Source: Petrosia ficiformis
Lineage: Eukaryota > Porifera > Demospongiae > Haplosclerida > Petrosiidae
Direction of reading: 5' to 3'
Assembly (NCBI GenBank): GCA_947044365.1
Contig: OX345636.1
Coordinates: forward strand, 37,597,212-37,661,211
Length of the DNA stretch: 64,000 nt
Each line of letters begins with the position of its first letter. Within the stretch, counting starts at the first letter, position 1. Both the position numbers and the translations under genes were made by a program. This document shows, piece by piece, positions 37,401-52,400 of this stretch. The notes under the pieces are model-generated. The model searched no databases, was not told where the DNA came from, and was given only the letters and a program-made list of their open reading frames with translations.

Positions 37401-40400
37401 AAAATGATTACAGACAAGAAAATAATTACAGACAATACTTGACTGCAATAAAAATTATAATAATAAATATTATTATTATGGCCCGTAGGGCCATTCCTAG
37501 TTTCCTACAATTGTTTTCCCATGGGTTCGAACTATATATATATTGTTTGTGTCACTTGCGTAACTATGCGTAACTATGCGTTGTATACATAGTCAAGGAA
37601 GTTGTGTCATTCCGGGGGCTTGGTCAATCGATGGGCATGGCACGTAAAAGAACACACACTCAAGCTACAGATCAGAAGGAAGGTTTAAATGGAAGAATTT
37701 AAATTGCAACTAATACTAATAACTTTTGTATATAGCAGAGAAACAGTATAATAATGATGCAAGAATATTTAACAAGTAAGTATAATAGGTTGTTGAGTTT
37801 CAGACATGAGGAACTCATCATTTAGAACCTTGAAGGAGTACTTCAGTTTCATTAAAGACCTGTGTACTTAGACTGCAGTTACACTTACTTCTTCAGCCTC
37901 CAGTTTTCAAGTACACAAAAAGGTAGAGACACTAATGCATCATCAATAATTGAAAATAGTCGTCACAAAGCAATTATAGGGATGCTTTTTTCAATATAAT
38001 TATCTTGTTATACTGAGATTATATTATAAATGTGTGTGCTACAACTTACACTCCAAGCCTTAATATAATTCCTAGTATAAGCAACACAGTGTTAAAATCA
38101 AACAGAAAACAGGTTTGTGGTTTCAATCATGTGCATGAAATGAAATGGATGGAAGATCGTTGTTACGTATAACAGCGAGCTGGCTCTAAGCTTTCTGCCA
38201 TCAGTAAATACTGCAATTGCACTTGATTTCAAGCTATGATTCGATAGCAATAGTCTATAAACAAAAATGAGTTGTTTCCATGTACTCTTTTACTACCAAA
38301 AGTCTTCTAGCTGATACAGCAATTTTGAGTTGTAAAAATTGTTTGATTTTGAGTCTGACAGAAAACATGATTACAGTAACCATCCACTCAGCTTACGTGG
38401 GCAAGGTTTAATTAATGCATAATTATTATACATCTAATATAATTATAATTATACATTATATCAACATACTTCAGTAGCTTCACCAAAGATATTGTTTTCC
38501 TTTCTAGTAATTCCAACTGGTACCTAGAAAATAGAAATCAAAAGAAAACTATCATATAGATTACATTTTCTTGTAACTTTTAATAGTTATTTATAATTTG
38601 ACAACAATTTGAGCACACAAAATCATAAAACTCTATTTCAAGCACAATATCAAAGGTTCAGAATGTAAAAAAACAATAACTATACAATTATAGTTATTAT
38701 TTTGATTATCTACTATTCTTACTTTTTAGAGATTCTTGTAGAACTATAGGAATGTATTGCACCTAGAACACCTATTAGTTCCAGTTTCTACATAAAGCTA
38801 CAAGCAGCTTTATTCTGTAGAGCTTGAGCGTGCATTCTATTACGTGCCACGCCCATTAATTGACTGAGCCCCCCGGAACAATACAATGCATGCTTGTGCA
38901 AGTGACACAAACAAATATATATAAACATACATCGAACATGTGGGAAAGTAATTATAGGGCCTTAACAAGTGCATATAGAGAAAAAAAACATCCCTATGAT
39001 TGCTTTACAAGTGAAGATAAAAGTATCCCTATGACTGCTTTGTGGTGTCCATCATTCAGTAATCGTGGCTAACTTTATGATGCCTGAAACACATCAGCCT
39101 ATTATAGTTATTATTTTGATTATCTACTCTATTTACCTTTTAAAGAACTTGTAGAACTTAAAGAATATATTTCATGTAGAATAGCTACTATTTGTTCCAG
39201 TTTCTACGCAGTTTTCTTTCTGCTGGTCTGTAGAGCGCGCGTTCTTTTACGCGCCACGCCCATTAATTGACCGAGCCCCCGGGAATGATGTACTTCCTTA
39301 ACTACGTATACAACACATACTCGCGTATACATATAGTTCGAACCCGTGGGAAAGCAATCATAGGGATGGCCCTACTGGCCATAAAAAACTGAACACATGT
39401 TATAATGAATGCACTCACAGTGAAAAACCCTCACCACAAGTGTAATTGGGAAACAAAAATGATTACAGACAAGAACATAATTGCAGACAATACTTGACTG
39501 TAATAAACATTATTATAATAATATTATACTGAGATTATATTACAAATGTGTGTGTGTTACAACTTATACTCCAAGTATTAACATAATTCCTAGTATAAGA
39601 AACGCAGTATTAAAATCAAGTAGAAAACAGTTTTATGACTTTAGTGAAGTGATCATCGTTACAACATCGAGCTAGCTCTAAGCCATTAGCCACTACTTCA
39701 ATTGCACTTGATTTCAAGCTGTGATCCGACAGTGATAGTCTATAAACAAAATGAGTTGTGTTTCCACGTACTCATTTGCTAAGAAGTCATGTAGAATAGC
39801 TACTATTTGTTCCAGTTTCTACGCAGTTTTCTTTCTGCTGGTCTGTAGAGCGCGCGTTCTTTTACGCGCCACGCCCATTAATTGACCGAGCCCCCGGGAA
39901 TGATGTACTTTCTGATAGTGGTGAAATGGCAATTGTGAGTTGTAAAAAATTGTCATAACTTTATAACTGAAAGGTTTTAGAAAACGCATGTCTTCATTTC
40001 GATCCTTGTATAGTTTCCAGTCTGTTGGTAGCTCAATCGAATGTTAGCTGTCCAGAAATTTTGTTAATACACAGACAGACAGAAAACCTGTTTATGGTAA
40101 CCCTCCACTCAGCCTATGTGGGCGAGGGTTAATTAATACATAATTATTATACAACTAATATAATTATAATTATATATTATATCAACATACTCTAGTTGAT
40201 TCTTCAAAAGTATTGTTTTCTTTTTTAGCAATTTCTGTTTTAGTAATTCCAGCTGGTGACTACAAAATGGAAATCGAAAGAAAACTATCATATAGATAAC
40301 ATTTTCTTATAACGTTTAGTTATTTACAAATGAGAGAACAATTTGAGCACACAAAAATCATAAAACTCTATTTCAAGCACAATGTCAAAGGTTCAGAATG

Positions 40401-43400
40401 TAAAAAAAACAATAACATTAAACTAACCTCTCAGAAAAGTATCGAGTCAAGAACTCTTGAAAACCATGAAATTTTGGAAGCAGATCTACATCTATATATT
40501 GTACAAATGTTATTATGTACAGGTACATGTACTATACATATATGTAGTAAATATATTTAACACAATTATCAGGAAATTAATACATAATTATCAGGAGTTA
40601 ATTATAATCATGATGCCTATGGGTGGCCAGACCAAATGGGGAGTGATTGAATAAATCAATATAGGCTAAACACCAATTCCAAGTTTCCACCATATTTGGA
40701 AACTAAGGGTGAAGCCAGTCTGATAACTGACAAAGAGCGGCTTAACTAATTTGAATCTGATGACTAACCACAATACCAGCCCATAGTTGTTATAATGGTC
40801 GATCTGAATGCAAAAATTCACATCCAGACAAATGTGTGAAATCCACCCATTGCAGGAGGGTTCCATGCTTTTTGGACACTTTGTTACATCAAATAGAATA
40901 ATTCATATAGTGATTAAAAAGCATATACGTAGTTTGTTTAATTTTCATTGTTAAAATAATTTGTGGGTGGACAAAAGAGCGAAAATTAATCCCACAAAAT
41001 GTTTTCTATTACGTATTATTAGAACATTGGAATAAAAGTGTCATTGAATATTCACACTAGTCTAGAGTCACGTTTATCCTCATGTTGGCTGTTCGTCTCT
41101 GAATGTCTATCTTAAAGTATTTAAAACATAAAGATGGTCTTTCAGATCCCAAAGGCTCTCTCTCAACAAAACTTTCACATCGGGCAATCACTGATGTGGA
41201 GGCAGAGTTAATTACTGAGAATCAAGAAATGTAGCCACTGTTTTTTGTGGCACCCTTGTAGGGGATTTTCTTCCTATACAGCTCATTTATGCCACCCAAA
41301 ATACAAATTTCCAGAAGGATGGCACATAACCCATGCACAAAACCACTGGTGAATTGAAGAAACTATGGTGCAGTATGTGAATGATTTTCCATCACTTATT
41401 TACTGAAATAAATAATATAATGATGTTTAATATGTTAAACAAGGTTAACATTGATGGAGCTGGCCCCGTGGCTAGAATAGCATGGCCTCCCTTTCATGTG
41501 GGATGAGGCAGAACCACATTAGCGGACCATCACGAGGAAAGGGCAGAGGCCTGGCCCCCATGTGCTACGAGCGATGTCCACGTGCCGTATAGCACGAGTT
41601 AGCAGACTAGGTGTTTGAGAATTATTTGTCATAGCTGTCTGTCTTGTCCGCCCACCCATTCCCCTTTTGTGGAGGATGTATATAGGTATGTAGGTGTATG
41701 CATATACGTATATATTATTATATATATATGGATCTAGCTATCTCCATCTTCTGACGTGATAATGAGGCTAATCCCCTCCCCTCGCAACCACACCTTGTTG
41801 GTGGGGTTGCAATGGCATCATGTTTGGGGAGGGGCCTCATAATTACCAAACACCACTATCCCCCTTACTCAAGAGTGATAAAGAGGCCCCCTCCTTTCCT
41901 TTGACAGGTAGAGGTAAGTTAGGGATCCATACGATGTTAACCAGTATATATAGAGATAATTATAGTATAAACTATTATATCACATGAATTTTCAATGACT
42001 TTAATTTATTTATTTCTTTTGACTCGCTCGTGAAAGTGAGAGAGCAAGGCATCTCCATGAATGGACATATCATTTTTCCAACTCTTGGCTACTTCCTCTG
42101 TTATAAAAAAAGTTTAATGCCTGCTACAGAATAATCTCATTTTCTAGAATTTGCCTTCTATTGGAATTTTGAATATTCTGCTCTTAATATAATGATAAAA
42201 CTAGTTATCCAAGACATAATTCTCCAAACCTCAAATTTATGAGCTTTTTCTAGACCTATGAAGGATTCAATCATTAAGATACTAGAAGCTTCTGGGTAAT
42301 CTACGATACGCACAAATTAGTTAGTAGAGCGATAGGTAATACCACATACATGTACAATAAAACCTATAATTATATATACTATACATGTATAATTATAATT
42401 AAAGTTATCCTTGTCAGTATAATTACATTTATAATCCCCAGCATTATTAATTGCTGATAACTACATGTAGGCTTGAGTGTGCATGTGTAGTATGCAGGTT
42501 ACTTGTTAATTTACCTGCATCATCTAACTCAGATTTTCTATACTGATAAACAAATCTGAAGTTCTCAAGGTAAACTTTGAACTCATTGTTCAGATCCTCT
42601 TCCTCAATGACTTTCTGTTCCCTTGGAGTCTCTTCATCAGTTGTCAATTTAAACTATACAAATCAGTAAACCAGTGTATAAGATATCACTATGATTACTT
42701 TGTGGTGTAATCAAGAAAATCATTGCTCATATCTGAACCCAACAGTCTAACCGCATAACTTTTGAAATAAATTATATTCAGCTAGACCAGCTATTAGCTG
42801 AAGAGCTAGCTCAAGCAGACATTCTTTTATGAAATCATGGACAACAATTTACCAAATCATCTGCAATGACACAATTTTTAATTACCTTAAGGCAACTTTC
42901 ATATGCAGGTAACATGAATTTAACAAAATGACCCCTCCTCCGAGGCCTCAGCTCACATGCATGTGCTAGCTAAAATGTCTGCCCCATACAGTCATACGAA
43001 AACACAGAAGTACCATCAATTATTCAAAGTTACATGTACTTGCTTCAGGTATCAGAGTGTGGACTGGGTATGAGAAAAATACTCCACTCTCACAAGAGGT
43101 CTGTTAAAACTGACTAATCCATCAAAGAAGAGTAAGACATGGAGAAAATATGCCAGTAAAATACTCAAGTTCATGTGGTAAGAGTAATTACAGTAACTAC
43201 TACTATTTTTGTTACAATTCAAAAATTGTTAAAATTAATACCTGCCAAAGCTGCAATGCATGCACATACAAATATATATATATATTAACATCTGGACAAT
43301 TGATAATTACATAATAAAGTATCAACAGATGATTTTTTTACCCTAATGCATCCGGTAATAGTTGTTCAAAATTATATGGTATAATGATTTTGATTTTGAA

Positions 43401-46400
43401 AATTAAGATAATTTCAGCTACACAAACAAATCTTACTTGAGGATTATAATTTCGTTTAGTAAAGGTTTTCAATTGACACAAACTTTTTTTCCAGAATTGC
43501 ACTTGACAATCAGTTGTAAGAAACATTTTAGGATTACCTTCGACTAATCCCTATAAAGAGTGAAGTGAAGTTATTACACACATTATAATGACATTCTCAC
43601 AGTGACTGCACTTCCTAGGTCATTAAGAATGGTTATATGTTCTGGTTTCAATGGCTGAACACTGAGCTCATCATCAAAGGGTTCAACACATTTCTGGTAC
43701 TCCACACAGAAGGTAGACAACAGAGGAACTATGCCTTCCACAATGTATTGAAGTAAACCACTGATTGTTATTTCCCTATTTATCTGTTTGTCTTTAACTG
43801 TTCCTTTGGGTCTATAAATGTACCAAATTTCATGTCCTTTCCATTCCTGAAAATAGGTAAATAAAAACTATACTTCTGTCTTCCTACCCTCTTCTACCAC
43901 TACTAGACACAAACTTTTTTCAAAAACATAGCTTTAAAACAATTTATGAGAATATTATAACATCCGAACCCCTTCTGTAAACACATCTGAAAGATAAATT
44001 GTCGGTCCAACTCATTATAGGACACACAACACACATTTTGCCAAATGTTATAGTTAGTCTTTAAAGCTGAAAGATCAAGATTCAAGACCAAGTGAGTAAA
44101 AATGAGTGGCAGCATCATACTGTGAATGCAAGTGATAGTTAGCTATGCAAATAATGAATTATTACAGTACTACAAATGATCTGTGTTCTTCATGCAAGAA
44201 TATCTATCCTTAGCATCAACTGTCATACCCATGAAAAAAAATAAGTAGAAACAGTCAAACAAATACAAAATCAATATAGTGACCTTGTAACTAAGATATT
44301 GACAGAAGAGAACCCTCATTTTAATTTTCACAAATTCTACAAAATTCTCATCTTCAAGTGATGCTTGTCGCACAATTCTGTTGAGTTGAGTAATCAAACT
44401 ATTAGCAACCTCAAAATGAGTCCATAACTCCCTGAATAAAAATAAGATCATACATGAAACTCTTCCATATGTAAAACCAGTTTAGAGATCGGGAATAGGA
44501 ATATATAAAACTATTACTTAAGTATTTAATATCTACTGATCATTGGCTCAGTCAATCAACTCATGATCTTCCATCTATCCATCCTATTATTTTCACCACT
44601 GCAGTACAGAGTTAGAACTAGTGCTGAAACGAATACTGCCTTTTGGTATTCGCGAATATTCAGTTCCTCAATGAACAAATATTCAAATATTCGCTTGCTG
44701 CTTACTCATCATAAATTGTTTGAATTGTTTCTTGCGAAATATTAAGTATTAGATGACCATTTTGCTGTAAGTAGTTACAATAGAGGTTTATAACACCAAC
44801 CTCTGTGTTTCTATTGTTCATTCTCTGATCTACAAACCTCCAAAACCAGTAACACAAAGCAAAAACTTCTCCGCCACCATTTAATTTCCATAGTAATTGC
44901 ACGTGTTAAGCTTCTGCACATGTGCAGACATTAAATGAATAATTAAATACCAAAAATACATTGGAATATCAAAGTAACAAACAAATATCTGAATATTTCA
45001 GAATTCGTTTCATTACTAGTCAGAACATTGTCAAATAAATGTTATGGTAAAAGCAAATCCAAAAATTTCCTCATTCATATTTTTGCTAACAGAAACAAAT
45101 GATGATGAGAATATTTCTGTACACATACAACATGTACTAGAGATTTCATTTGGTATGATAAGTCTTATTGTAAATAGCTGTATATATATATATATATATA
45201 TATAAATATCAGTGTGTCTTCCAACAGTACAAGCCAGCAACAAAGAGGCAACCAAGTTCCTCCCCTGCTCATTACAAAGTTAAATGTTATTATTTCTGTA
45301 CATAAATAACATGGATGTTTTAATTTTATTTTCTAAATTAATTTTAAACAAATATTTATTGGATTATCCAAAATCCTAATAAATGTCAAAACGTTACCAG
45401 GCATTCCAAATGAGAAACAAAATCCACACTAGTTCCAATATGGTAACAAAATCAACCCAAACTTTGGTCTTGATATAATGAATAGGAAAATATAGTTATC
45501 TAAAGCCTCTATACACCTATACTGTACACATGTGAAGATAGAGTCTCATTAACTATAATTTATAATAATTATGCAATAATTATAGCAATGTTCAGAAACT
45601 CGTGTACTGTATATTGTAGGACATAATTATTATATTTGTTTCAGCACTAGTACAAATAGATGATTATCATAAATATTATTCATACTCTGCATTTCCAAAG
45701 TTCACAACAGCTTCCAGTGACTTGGTTTTTGTGTTTAGATATGCTTCTTTAAGTAGAATAAGAAATGGCACCTTCTGTTCAATAGGAACATCAGGATGAG
45801 CTATAATACTAGAATATGAAAGAGGAGTCATTAAATCAAAGTGATCGTAACGCATTTACATACGTACATTATCAAGGAAATAATAATCTTGTAATTACAA
45901 TTATAAAAAGTTTGTAAAATTAGTTTTACCTGACAAGCTTTTCAAAGGTGAATACATGTTGACACACATCTTCAGCATATTTGAGTTCTCCCTCAGCACA
46001 TACACCCATCATATAGGACATATTCAGCATTTTTTCCACTCCTTCCTCATCCTGATTTCAAGGAACAGATACAATATATGAAACAGCTATTGGTATGTTA
46101 CACCCTTTTAAATATAATATTTTAATTCACTTTGTCATCCCACATTTCTGGTCTAATTATCCTTTAAAACCTTAGAGGACTTGAGCATGCTTTTCACAAT
46201 TCTTCCCATTTCCAACACTGGCGTCACTGTTGCAGATATCTTCGTTACCGTTCACTTTTTGTATCCCAAACTTAGCTCTTTTCCAATATGGAGTATTATA
46301 TAGTATATATATTCTTCTAGCAACTTGCTTACCAGGACTTGAAAGCTCCCAAGTGCTTCGTAAGACTAATTCAAAGCAGTGTTCTCACTTTTTTGATAGC

Positions 46401-49400
46401 AACTGGGGCAAACAAAACAACTTCACTGCATGTATGCACCAGCTACACCCATGATATCGGATTTTACAGAAATGAAATGTCTCAGGCCCCTTCGAACTTT
46501 CCTCATACTCTATATGTAGGCCAAAGTGCATCAGAAATGCCATCAATGTTTTTAGCCATTTTCTTGGGTTTATCACTGAAACCATGCAATTACAAACATT
46601 TGGAGTGCTCTGTAATGCTAGGAATGCATTCCCAAGTTCATAGGGGTCAAATGTCACAGATATGTGATTTCAGACTAAGGATGACCATTTTTTAAGATCA
46701 TACTTGTAGAAGATATTAATATGATGTTCGGAAGACAATACAATGAAATATTCAAAGAATAAAGAATAATCAGATCACTGAACTAATACACTGTTAAAAC
46801 CTACCCCAGTGAATATATTCTCTGGATCCCAATTCTCTTTGTAATGATGATTAAAGTATTGGAAAAATAGTAATGTAATCACTTCTTGATGGTTTTTCAG
46901 AAGTAGGGGTGGGAACTTTCGAACCTGGAGTATGGAATTTCAAGAGAACATAAAAGTATTTACAAATACTATCATTGCCATGTCAAAAGACATCTCAGAC
47001 ATAAAGAGTCCATACCTTCATCCATGCTACTAGTGTAGTAATATATTCAGTATACTCAGGATTATCATCTCTCATAGCCAAACTGAATATTCTTCGTACA
47101 ATAAAAACTGGCAGTTGACGACATGCTTCGATGTTATCAGTTAATACCTACACAACACAATGGTGTTAAGATGCAATTTATTACTATCCTCTTACCTCTG
47201 TTAGTAGATGTGCAACACATGAAATGGCTAGCTTAGCTTCAAGCAAATCTGTGAACTTTTTTAGCACAGCTTGTTTAATCTGAAAGGGTATTAAAAGTGT
47301 TTTATATCATGATATGATCAATAAAATATTTAATTAAATATTCAATTATAGTTACTATACTTAGGTATGTATATACCATCAAATTCTGCCGTATAACTCT
47401 CACTAAGGCTTTACAAACTAGACGTATTAAACTCTCTTGTTCCAAATCATCAGATGAAGAAAATTTGATAACGTAGTTCAGCAGAACTCCAAATACACCT
47501 GAAAAATGAAATATACATTCAAACTAACAACCACACAACAACAATAATTAACAGTTCATACATACATGTATGTGCACTAAAGCAGCACTATTACAAGGAT
47601 GCCTTTAACGAATGCAACTTGTACAGTACATAATTATATATAAGAGCGCATGAACAGAAGCAGCATACAACTGCTGTATAAAATACTTTGTCAACTTTTC
47701 TTAAAGAAACTGCATAGAATGGCGGACAGCCATAATGTAAACAAGGCAAAGGTGCCAAGTGGCTGATGATGTGAGATGACTCGGTGGAGTCTGTGGCCCA
47801 AAAGGAGTTACCAAATGTTGCTACTGAAACTCTGTCAGATTCGAAAGAAAATGACTTCAAACAGGATAGTGAATTTAAACCTTAAGACAATGTAAATCCT
47901 GGAGAAATCTTGAAACCACTTGATTTTCAGGCTGTATATAAGTACAAGGTTGCACTTTCAATATCAGCCTCAACTTCAAGCAGTTTTGAAATATTAAACC
48001 CACAAAATTTCTCTGTGTAGTTCAAAGTTTTGACTGTCAAAACTGAAACAGTTAATCTTATATAATTATGTTATTTGACAATTTTCATAGTTTCTGTGTG
48101 TACCACAGCAGCCTAAAACAGCAATGCACCAAGCAAGCAAACAAAACAAACCACATCCCTTGATAGTAGCCCTCGGCTTTGCATCAGGCTGCTATCTCGG
48201 GGTTCAGGTCTGATGTCGCTGATACACACCTCGAAGCCATGTTATATATAATTATTACATATATATATATATAATTATATATATTATATATTAAAACTGC
48301 TACCAATATTTGTGTAGTTCAAAGATACCACAAAGGTTATTTGAGAACTATATATGTACATGTACATAGTACTGAGAAGAGGGGAAATACTTTAATTATC
48401 ATGCAGGAGGGTTGTTTTGTATCATCCAGAGATGTAAAGTGTGTCAAGGGTATCATCATGGAAAAGACATTAACTCCAAGCTGCAAATATTAAACCCACA
48501 AAATTTCTCCTCTCAATAGTCATTGCCTCCTCCTCACGATTTAACAATAATTATTAAATAACCCACTCCATAGTACAAGATTGTTGGGTTTTAGAAAGAA
48601 TTGATACTCTATTTCTCCACAATTACAAATATACATGTATCTAAATGTGACCTTTACATTAATGTTTGGTATCAACAATACCTACCAGTAGAAAATATAA
48701 CGTTCTGTCCAGCAGTATACACAAAGGTCTCATCAGCTGGATTTAATCCAGTTTTCTTTGGCCAGTAACCACAATCAAATATTATACTATTTGTAAATTT
48801 CTTGATCCCTGAATTAATAAAAATAATAATACAAAGAATAATTATACAATTATGATCAGTTTGTATTTTCTAGTATCCTAAGTGGAGCTGTATATTCCCA
48901 AGTACATATATGTAGTACTTCATTTAGACTTAATTATTATTAGCACATGTATTCAGAAATTACACACTACATACATCAAATTGTCTACATCTATGTAGAT
49001 GCATAAATATCATTACCATAAAGCTACAATTGAAGTTCTAGATGGAATAAATAGGTGTATAATATAATAAGCATGTACATAATTATAGAGATTATTATGA
49101 CTGTGTGTGCTAATTATATATATTTATATTTACATTTATATTATATATAATTATAATTATACACAAACACATATATATATAATATGCACAAGACACAACT
49201 TAATACAAACTGTATCAAATAGAAGGATACAAAATAAGATATTGTAAATTATCAACAATCTGATTCTTCTCCCACTGAACATCAACTTACTCTTCTCTTC
49301 TGCTCGACCTTGCAGTAACCTGAGAAGAATTCTGACTGGACCATCTTTATCTTTATCTTGATATGTTGCATAGTTAAGCCTCACTTTATACTTTTCCCAA

Positions 49401-52400
49401 GAATTATCTGACACAATGTAAGCCAATTTTGAACGTTCAAATAGGTAGGTCTCACCCTAAAAATAGATGTGCTAATGATACATGTACACACAAATATGCA
49501 CACACCTGAAAGAGATCAAACAGGAGCAGGGCAGCAGACAAGCAAAGGGTATCACTATCACACTGTAGAAATGATATCAGTTTATCTACTAATTTCCCTT
49601 CCCGATGAGTTGAAGATGGAAGACGAGGGCCACCAGGGAACACATGTCTACTCTTAGCATAAACATTCAATTTTTTATAATCATAGTTGTTCTCCTGATG
49701 AGGCAGTAGAATTTTGTAGTCAGTATCATCACCATACAACATCCACTTCATTCTACGTCTTGTTTCTTTCTCACTGCATTAAGAGATTCATACTAATGAC
49801 TACATAAAACAAATCTGAAGCATTTGCCTTTAACTATAATATCAGGAAGAACCTTTACTATAAGCAAAAACCAAAGAACGAGGCTTGAATGACAGAAAAT
49901 GAAATCAATTTTTAGGGAAATGACTGCCGGAAAATGGTGGAGTATTCTATACAGATAGTAAGAAACTAGAAGCATTGTGAATAAAGTGGACTACACTAGG
50001 CACTCCAAAGTATGCAGATGGTCTTCTACAACTAATTTCTAGCTTTTCAATGTTTAGAACTATTAAAAAGTCCTTTTCCAATATTCGTTTTGTATCACAG
50101 ACAGACAGACAGACGGACAGAACCCCTCACAAAATACTGCACAGGGGGTAATAATTAAAATATTTTAATGAATTTCATTTGTTTGACTTGTTCAGCACCA
50201 TGACAACCACAAAAACAAAAAAACACTTTACATAAAAGTGTTACTACCATACTCTCTACTACTAATAATAAAGTGTATTGTTGCTTACTGATCATTAGTA
50301 GCCTCTTTAAAATCTTCACTCATCAAATCTTTAAGCTTTCTCCCTGGTGGAAAATAGTCTTGAGGATGATCACCAACTTCCCCAGGCCTGAAATATCGGT
50401 AATCATAGAGGGTCCTCTGCAGAGAGATTGAAGAACATGTGAGTTTTAGTATAATGTATCATGTTCTTAAAAGCTTCATCAATGTGATAGAATTTAAATA
50501 GTGGTTAAACTCAAAATCTTAACCTAGTAACAAAAAGCAACAAATTAAGCTGTAAAATCTCCACTTTGACAATAAAGAAACCCTTACTAACTATATTAAA
50601 ATTTATTTTTAGCTTACCGCTGTAGAGAGGTGGTATGTTTGCTTCAAAAACATATGTAACACTTCAATAACCCTGTAAAAAAGGATGACCACCAAATAAT
50701 TACTTTAAGTTTCAAAATACATGTACAGACGTAACCCATATACACGTACATATACACGAACAATAATATGCATTGTTTTAATACACAGCGAAATACAGAT
50801 AGACATACTGACTAAAACACATACACATAAATATTAATATTCATTGTAGAGACTATTTGAACTTTAAGGCAACACAACAAGAAAAGAGTATTTCTTTCTG
50901 AAGTGATATTGTATTGCTAATAAATGAGCTTACTTTGCTTTCAATTTGAAGATAGCTTCAGTTCTTTCTTCAGATTGTCCTGTTACATTTTCATCTATGG
51001 AGATAAACACAAGGAGGTGGTAAATGAATTCAGTACCTACACATGTATATATATCTCATAATTAGGATAATTATTGCGTACTGAATTAACAATTTATCCT
51101 GAGATACATATCATGCCAATATAAACAAATTATTATCTACATTAGCGTGCTAGTCCAGCTGCCAAGTAGATATTTAAAAATATATGTGTAGTATAATTTT
51201 CCAGTGATCAGCTGGTTTGCATGCTAACTTGGTCAATCATTTAAAGCCACATAACAGGTTCAAAAACTCATACCATTCGTGAAAGTAACAGCACTGTCTA
51301 TCAAAGAGTACTTACTTAAAATACGAAGGAGTTTCATAATAACATTCCCAGGGTTATTCCAGAAAAACCCATACGAAACAAGACATTCCAGCACAGACAT
51401 TTTCTGTGTTATGAATTCTTCAAATCCAGCTTTGCAAATATCGTCATTCAGTTTCTAAAGCAACAAAGTCAAGTAGAAAGAAATAGGAGAAATGTCTAGT
51501 GTCAGACTTTTAGGAAAACGAACAATCATATTCTAATTATTCAGTACATGTACGGGTATTCGAATGCAATGATATGAATAGAGATATAATTATGCATAAT
51601 TGCATACATGTACATGTAAATGTGTTGTAAATATCTCTTTACTAATGTACACATAATATGTTGATACGTATGTACCTACTTTGTCCAAGCACTCATTAAT
51701 TTCTTCCTCAATTTTCTTCATGTCTTCACTATCCGAAATAATATCATGAGTTTCTGCTATAGCAGATAATAGAACAGGATCAAAGGCATCAGGGGGCCCA
51801 GATTTAAAAAGAAAATGTTTCCATGCCTGAGAAGATTGATTTCAATATTGAGAGAAGTACATGCACATAAGAGTTTATACTAATCAGTAAACAAACAAGA
51901 GTGGAGAAAATAGTTAACATCAATTAACTTACATAAATGAACCAAATGTTCTCTAAATCAGTACCACTCTCTTCAGTATATTTATCAACCAATGTAGAGA
52001 CAAGGTAAGTGTAAAATGCAGACTGAACAGCAAAGCTGAAGGTTTCCTTATTTGGTAGAGGTTCTTTACTGAGCTGGAGAGCTTTTTCAGAAGTCAGAAT
52101 CTTAGCCAGTTTTTTAATGGATTTCAAATTGACACCCTAAATAATAAAACATTAGTTTAATTCTATCACACAAATCATTATAATTATGTAATTATACATA
52201 AAAACAAAATATAGAAAACATTATCCTGATTTGAAAGCAGGCTCACTTTACACACAGCAGCATATAGCTTAATCTGAGCAATAAGTAATTTTTCATCAGA
52301 ATCAGTCTGTTATAAAGCAAAACAGAATTAAACATGTACATGAGAATTAAGAAAGTAACATTACCTCACATCCGGTTAGAGTATCAAATGTGAAAAACAA

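Noticed and set aside
43903..44118. Possible extra channel-gene exon behind a strong acceptor
   Set aside because: Its only open frame does not match the phase of the exons on either side, and no good donor was found.
46339..46695. 118-codon plus and 90-codon minus open frames in one intron
   Set aside because: No splice sites, start context or family motif supports either. The minus frame looks slightly more protein-like, but it cannot be assigned.
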